A stretch of DNA of 5,824 nucleotides from NCBI GenBank assembly GCA_025353435.1, contig JANXQR010000566.1, positions 1 through 5,824 of the forward strand, given 5' to 3'. The translations under genes were made by a program, and so were the position numbers. Origin of the DNA: Acidobacteriota bacterium (GTDB lineage: Bacteria; Acidobacteriota; Terriglobia; Terriglobales; Acidobacteriaceae). This document shows, piece after piece, positions 3,793-5,824 of this stretch. Numbering within the stretch: position 1 is the stretch's first letter; every line of letters starts with the position of its first letter. The notes below the pieces were generated by a model, which worked only from the letters and a program-made list of their open reading frames with translations, did no database searches and had not been told where the DNA came from.

Positions 3793-5824
3793 TCAGTCCA
3801 TCAGCTTCATCATCAAGTAGGTGTAGGTTTCGGCGCGAGTCCGTGCCTGGTCCTTGTGGTCGGCGCCGGCCCCGTGTCCGCCTTCGGTGATCTCGTCGTA
3901 GTAGAACGGCTTGTGAAACTCCTCCATGCGCGCCGCAAATTTGCGGGCATGCACGGGGCCCACGCGATCGTCCTTGGTGGTGGTGAAGATGAGCGGCTCC
4001 GGATACTTTGCGTCCGGATTGAGCTGGTTATAGGGCGAGATGGATGCCAGGAAAGCGCGTTCCTCCGGCACGGAGGCTGAGCCGTATTCTCCCACCCACG
4101 ATGCACCTGCGGAAAGATGCTCATAACCAAGCATGTCAAGCAGAGGTACCTGGATTACGACCGCGGTCCACATCTCCGGGTGTTGCGTGAACTCCACGCC
4201 CATCAGCAAACCGCCATTGGAGCCGCCCTCAATTCCGAGACGGCGCGACGAAGTGATTTTGTGCGACACCAGGTCCTGCCCCACGGCGTAGAAATCGTCG
4301 TAGATGTGCTGTCGATGCGTCTTGAGGCCCGCCTCGTGCCAGGCCGGACCGAACTCCGCGCCGCCGCGGATATTGGCGAGGACAAACACTCCACCGCGCT
4401 CCAGCCACAACTTGCCGAGAACCGGATCGTAGTAGGGCGTTTCTGACGACAGGAAACCGCCATACGCCGTCATCAAGGTTGGATTCGCACCGTTGTATTG
4501 CATGTCTTTCCGATGGACAACAAAGTAGGGAACCTTAGTCCCATCCTTTGAGGTCGCCTCCATCTGTTCCACAACTACATTTGAGGCATCGAATTGCGGC
4601 TTCTGAGCCTTGGCCGGCTTCAGCGACCCATCCGACGCATCCCCCACCCACAACGAGTTGGGCGCCGTAAAGCCGGTAAGAACTGTGAAGAATCGATCGT
4701 CCACCTTGTTGGTGGCAGAGATCCTTACGGTCTGGTTGTCGGGGACGTCGAGCCGCTTTCGCGTCCACTGTCCCGTACTTGTATGCGTGTAAACATAGGC
4801 TCGCCCTTGAACGTGCTCGAGAGTGGTCAGGATGAGGTGGTTTCTGGTCGTCGATACGCTCTGTTGGAACTCCTGGGCAGTTGGAGCAAATACCGTCACT
4901 GGCTTCAGGTGATCCGGATCTTTTTCGGCCGCATCCAGCGACAACGCCACGACCGTGCCCTGGACAAAAGCCTTCTCCTGTCCGGTCGGGGTCCAGTCTT
5001 CTTCGAGGGAAGCAAGCAATTGACCGTCGAGCAAGCCCTCAAGTTCGGCCTGCTTCGGAAGCCCCAATTTCCTGGGCCCGTCTTTCGACAGCAGATAGTA
5101 CTCGTGTGTAAAAGTGGTCAGATTCCTAATGATTACGGCCACCGAGTGGCCCTGGCCGTCAACGATTACGTCAGGGTTATCACCGTAGCCGTTGTCGTTG
5201 ACTTCTCCCCGGTACACCTCTTTGGCAGAGTCCAGGGGCGTCCCTCGCTTCCACTCCCGCACTGTGATGGGATAGCCCGCCTCGCTCATGGTTCCGGGGC
5301 CCCAGTCGCGGCCGATCAGGAGCGTGTCGCGGTCAACCCAGGCCACTCGCTGCTTGCCGCGCGGCAGGGTGAACCCGCCTTCGACAAACTTTCCTGACTT
5401 CATATTGAATTCGCGCATGGTATCGGCGTCTTCGCCACCCGCCGAGAGAACGGCCAGACAGAGTTCTTCTACTGGTTCAAGGCAGGAGAACCCGTGAGAG
5501 ACCCAGCTCTGGTTGTCCTTCTTCCCGAGCGCGTCGTAATCGAGCACCGTCTCCCACTTCGGCTCCGGCTTCAGATAATCCTCGAGCGAAGTGCGGCGGA
5601 GAATTCCGCGAACGTGGTCCGCATCCTGCCAGGTGTTGTAAATGAAGCCCGCCGAGAACTCCGGAAAGGCGATTCGGCCTGGGGAGTCGAGCACCTTCAG
5701 TGCCTCGGCCTGCAGGGTGCCAAAATGAGGGTCCTTTTCGAGCACTGACTGGCTTCGTTCATTCTCGGCCTTCACCCATGACATCGCTCGCTCGCCGTGG
5801 ATGTCTTCCAGCCAGGTGTACTTG
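3793..5824 (-). CDS. prolyl oligopeptidase family serine peptidase, S9A, PreP-like (5' end outside window)
   Basis: A peptidase that cleaves short peptides, typically after proline, by a Ser-Asp-His triad shielded by a beta-propeller. 676 codons are visible and the frame runs off the right edge. An internal ATG at 5784 is not the start, because the upstream codons KYTWLEDIHGERA belong to the conserved WLED-GE-A-WV-A-N opening of the family. Perhaps only a few dozen residues, possibly with a signal peptide, are missing. Visible residues to about 415 form the propeller (GFTLPRGKQRVAW, WKRGTPL, TRNHLILTTLEHV). The alpha/beta hydrolase domain follows from SKDGTKVPYF. It shows oxyanion Tyr in AYGGF (454), IRGGAEFG, nucleophile S535 in GGSNGG, D618 and R620 in KDDRV, and H650 in GGHGAG. 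The catalytic set is complete. Pattern and length match the PreP-like bacterial branch (COG1505, from memory). Its location, cytoplasm or periplasm, cannot be judged without the N-terminus. Confidence 0.94.
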   Translation of the reverse strand, partial: KYTWLEDIHGERAMSWVKAENERSQSVLEKDPHFGTLQAEALKVLDSPGRIAFPEFSAGFIYNTWQDADHVRGILRRTSLEDYLKPEPKWETVLDYDALGKKDNQSWVSHGFSCLEPVEELCLAVLSAGGEDADTMREFNMKSGKFVEGGFTLPRGKQRVAWVDRDTLLIGRDWGPGTMSEAGYPITVREWKRGTPLDSAKEVYRGEVNDNGYGDNPDVIVDGQGHSVAVIIRNLTTFTHEYYLLSKDGPRKLGLPKQAELEGLLDGQLLASLEEDWTPTGQEKAFVQGTVVALSLDAAEKDPDHLKPVTVFAPTAQEFQQSVSTTRNHLILTTLEHVQGRAYVYTHTSTGQWTRKRLDVPDNQTVRISATNKVDDRFFTVLTGFTAPNSLWVGDASDGSLKPAKAQKPQFDASNVVVEQMEATSKDGTKVPYFVVHRKDMQYNGANPTLMTAYGGFLSSETPYYDPVLGKLWLERGGVFVLANIRGGAEFGPAWHEAGLKTHRQHIYDDFYAVGQDLVSHKITSSRRLGIEGGSNGGLLMGVEFTQHPEMWTAVVIQVPLLDMLGYEHLSAGASWVGEYGSASVPEERAFLASISPYNQLNPDAKYPEPLIFTTTKDDRVGPVHARKFAARMEEFHKPFYYDEITEGGHGAGADHKDQARTRAETYTYLMMKLMD

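Noticed and set aside
4594..5397. 267-codon open frame on the plus strand, opposite the prolyl oligopeptidase gene
   Set aside because: It lies entirely antisense to a gene with a complete catalytic set. The translation is rich in Arg/Gly/Leu, with no recognisable motif and no good ribosome binding site. Long antisense frames are expected in GC-rich coding DNA.
5782..5784. ATG at 5784 as the start of the prolyl oligopeptidase
   Set aside because: The upstream codons to the window edge continue the conserved WLED family opening, so this Met is internal and the gene is truncated by the window.

Overview
The window looks like ordinary chromosomal DNA of a free-living, moderately GC-rich bacterium. 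The protein sequences most resemble what I recall from Acidobacteriota (Terriglobia / Koribacter-type genomes): the DusB variant, the PreP-like prolyl oligopeptidase, the zinc-finger DnaC-like ATPase, and a GC-rich palindrome of the 'CCCACCCT...AGGGTGGG' kind. This placement is inference from memory, not a database result. I see no tRNA, rRNA, CRISPR array, transposase or phage gene, and no gene-free stretch longer than about 170 bases.

Layout. (1) Bases 1-1309, minus strand: rpmE (ribosomal protein L31) reads toward a hairpin. It is followed by a 111-codon gene of unknown function and then by dusB (tRNA-dihydrouridine synthase), which runs off the left edge. The last two are nine bases apart and almost certainly one transcription unit. 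(2) Bases 1310-1480: divergent promoter region between rpmE (TTGCCA-18-TACAAT, minus) and a cytochrome gene (GTGACA-15-TATAAT, plus). (3) Bases 1481-1981, plus: secreted mono-heme c-type cytochrome with a Pro/Ala-rich tail. It converges on (4) a secreted SGNH/GDSL hydrolase (minus, about 2023-2835), with a two-part hairpin between the stops. (5) Bases 2953-3759, plus: a DnaC/DnaI/IstB-type AAA+ ATPase with an N-terminal Cys4 zinc-finger-like segment. It converges on (6) a large S9A prolyl oligopeptidase of the PreP type (minus, 3793 to beyond the right edge), with a second imperfect hairpin between the stops.

Apart from the hyp-dusB pair, the genes alternate in strand and do not form one pathway. 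They cover translation and tRNA modification on the left, envelope electron transfer and hydrolysis in the middle, and a helicase-loader-like ATPase and a peptidase on the right. The observation most worth following up is a near-perfect 14-bp inverted repeat inside the dusB reading frame. It sits in a segment of about 36 residues that interrupts the conserved N-terminal barrel region and looks like an in-frame insertion of a REP-like element.
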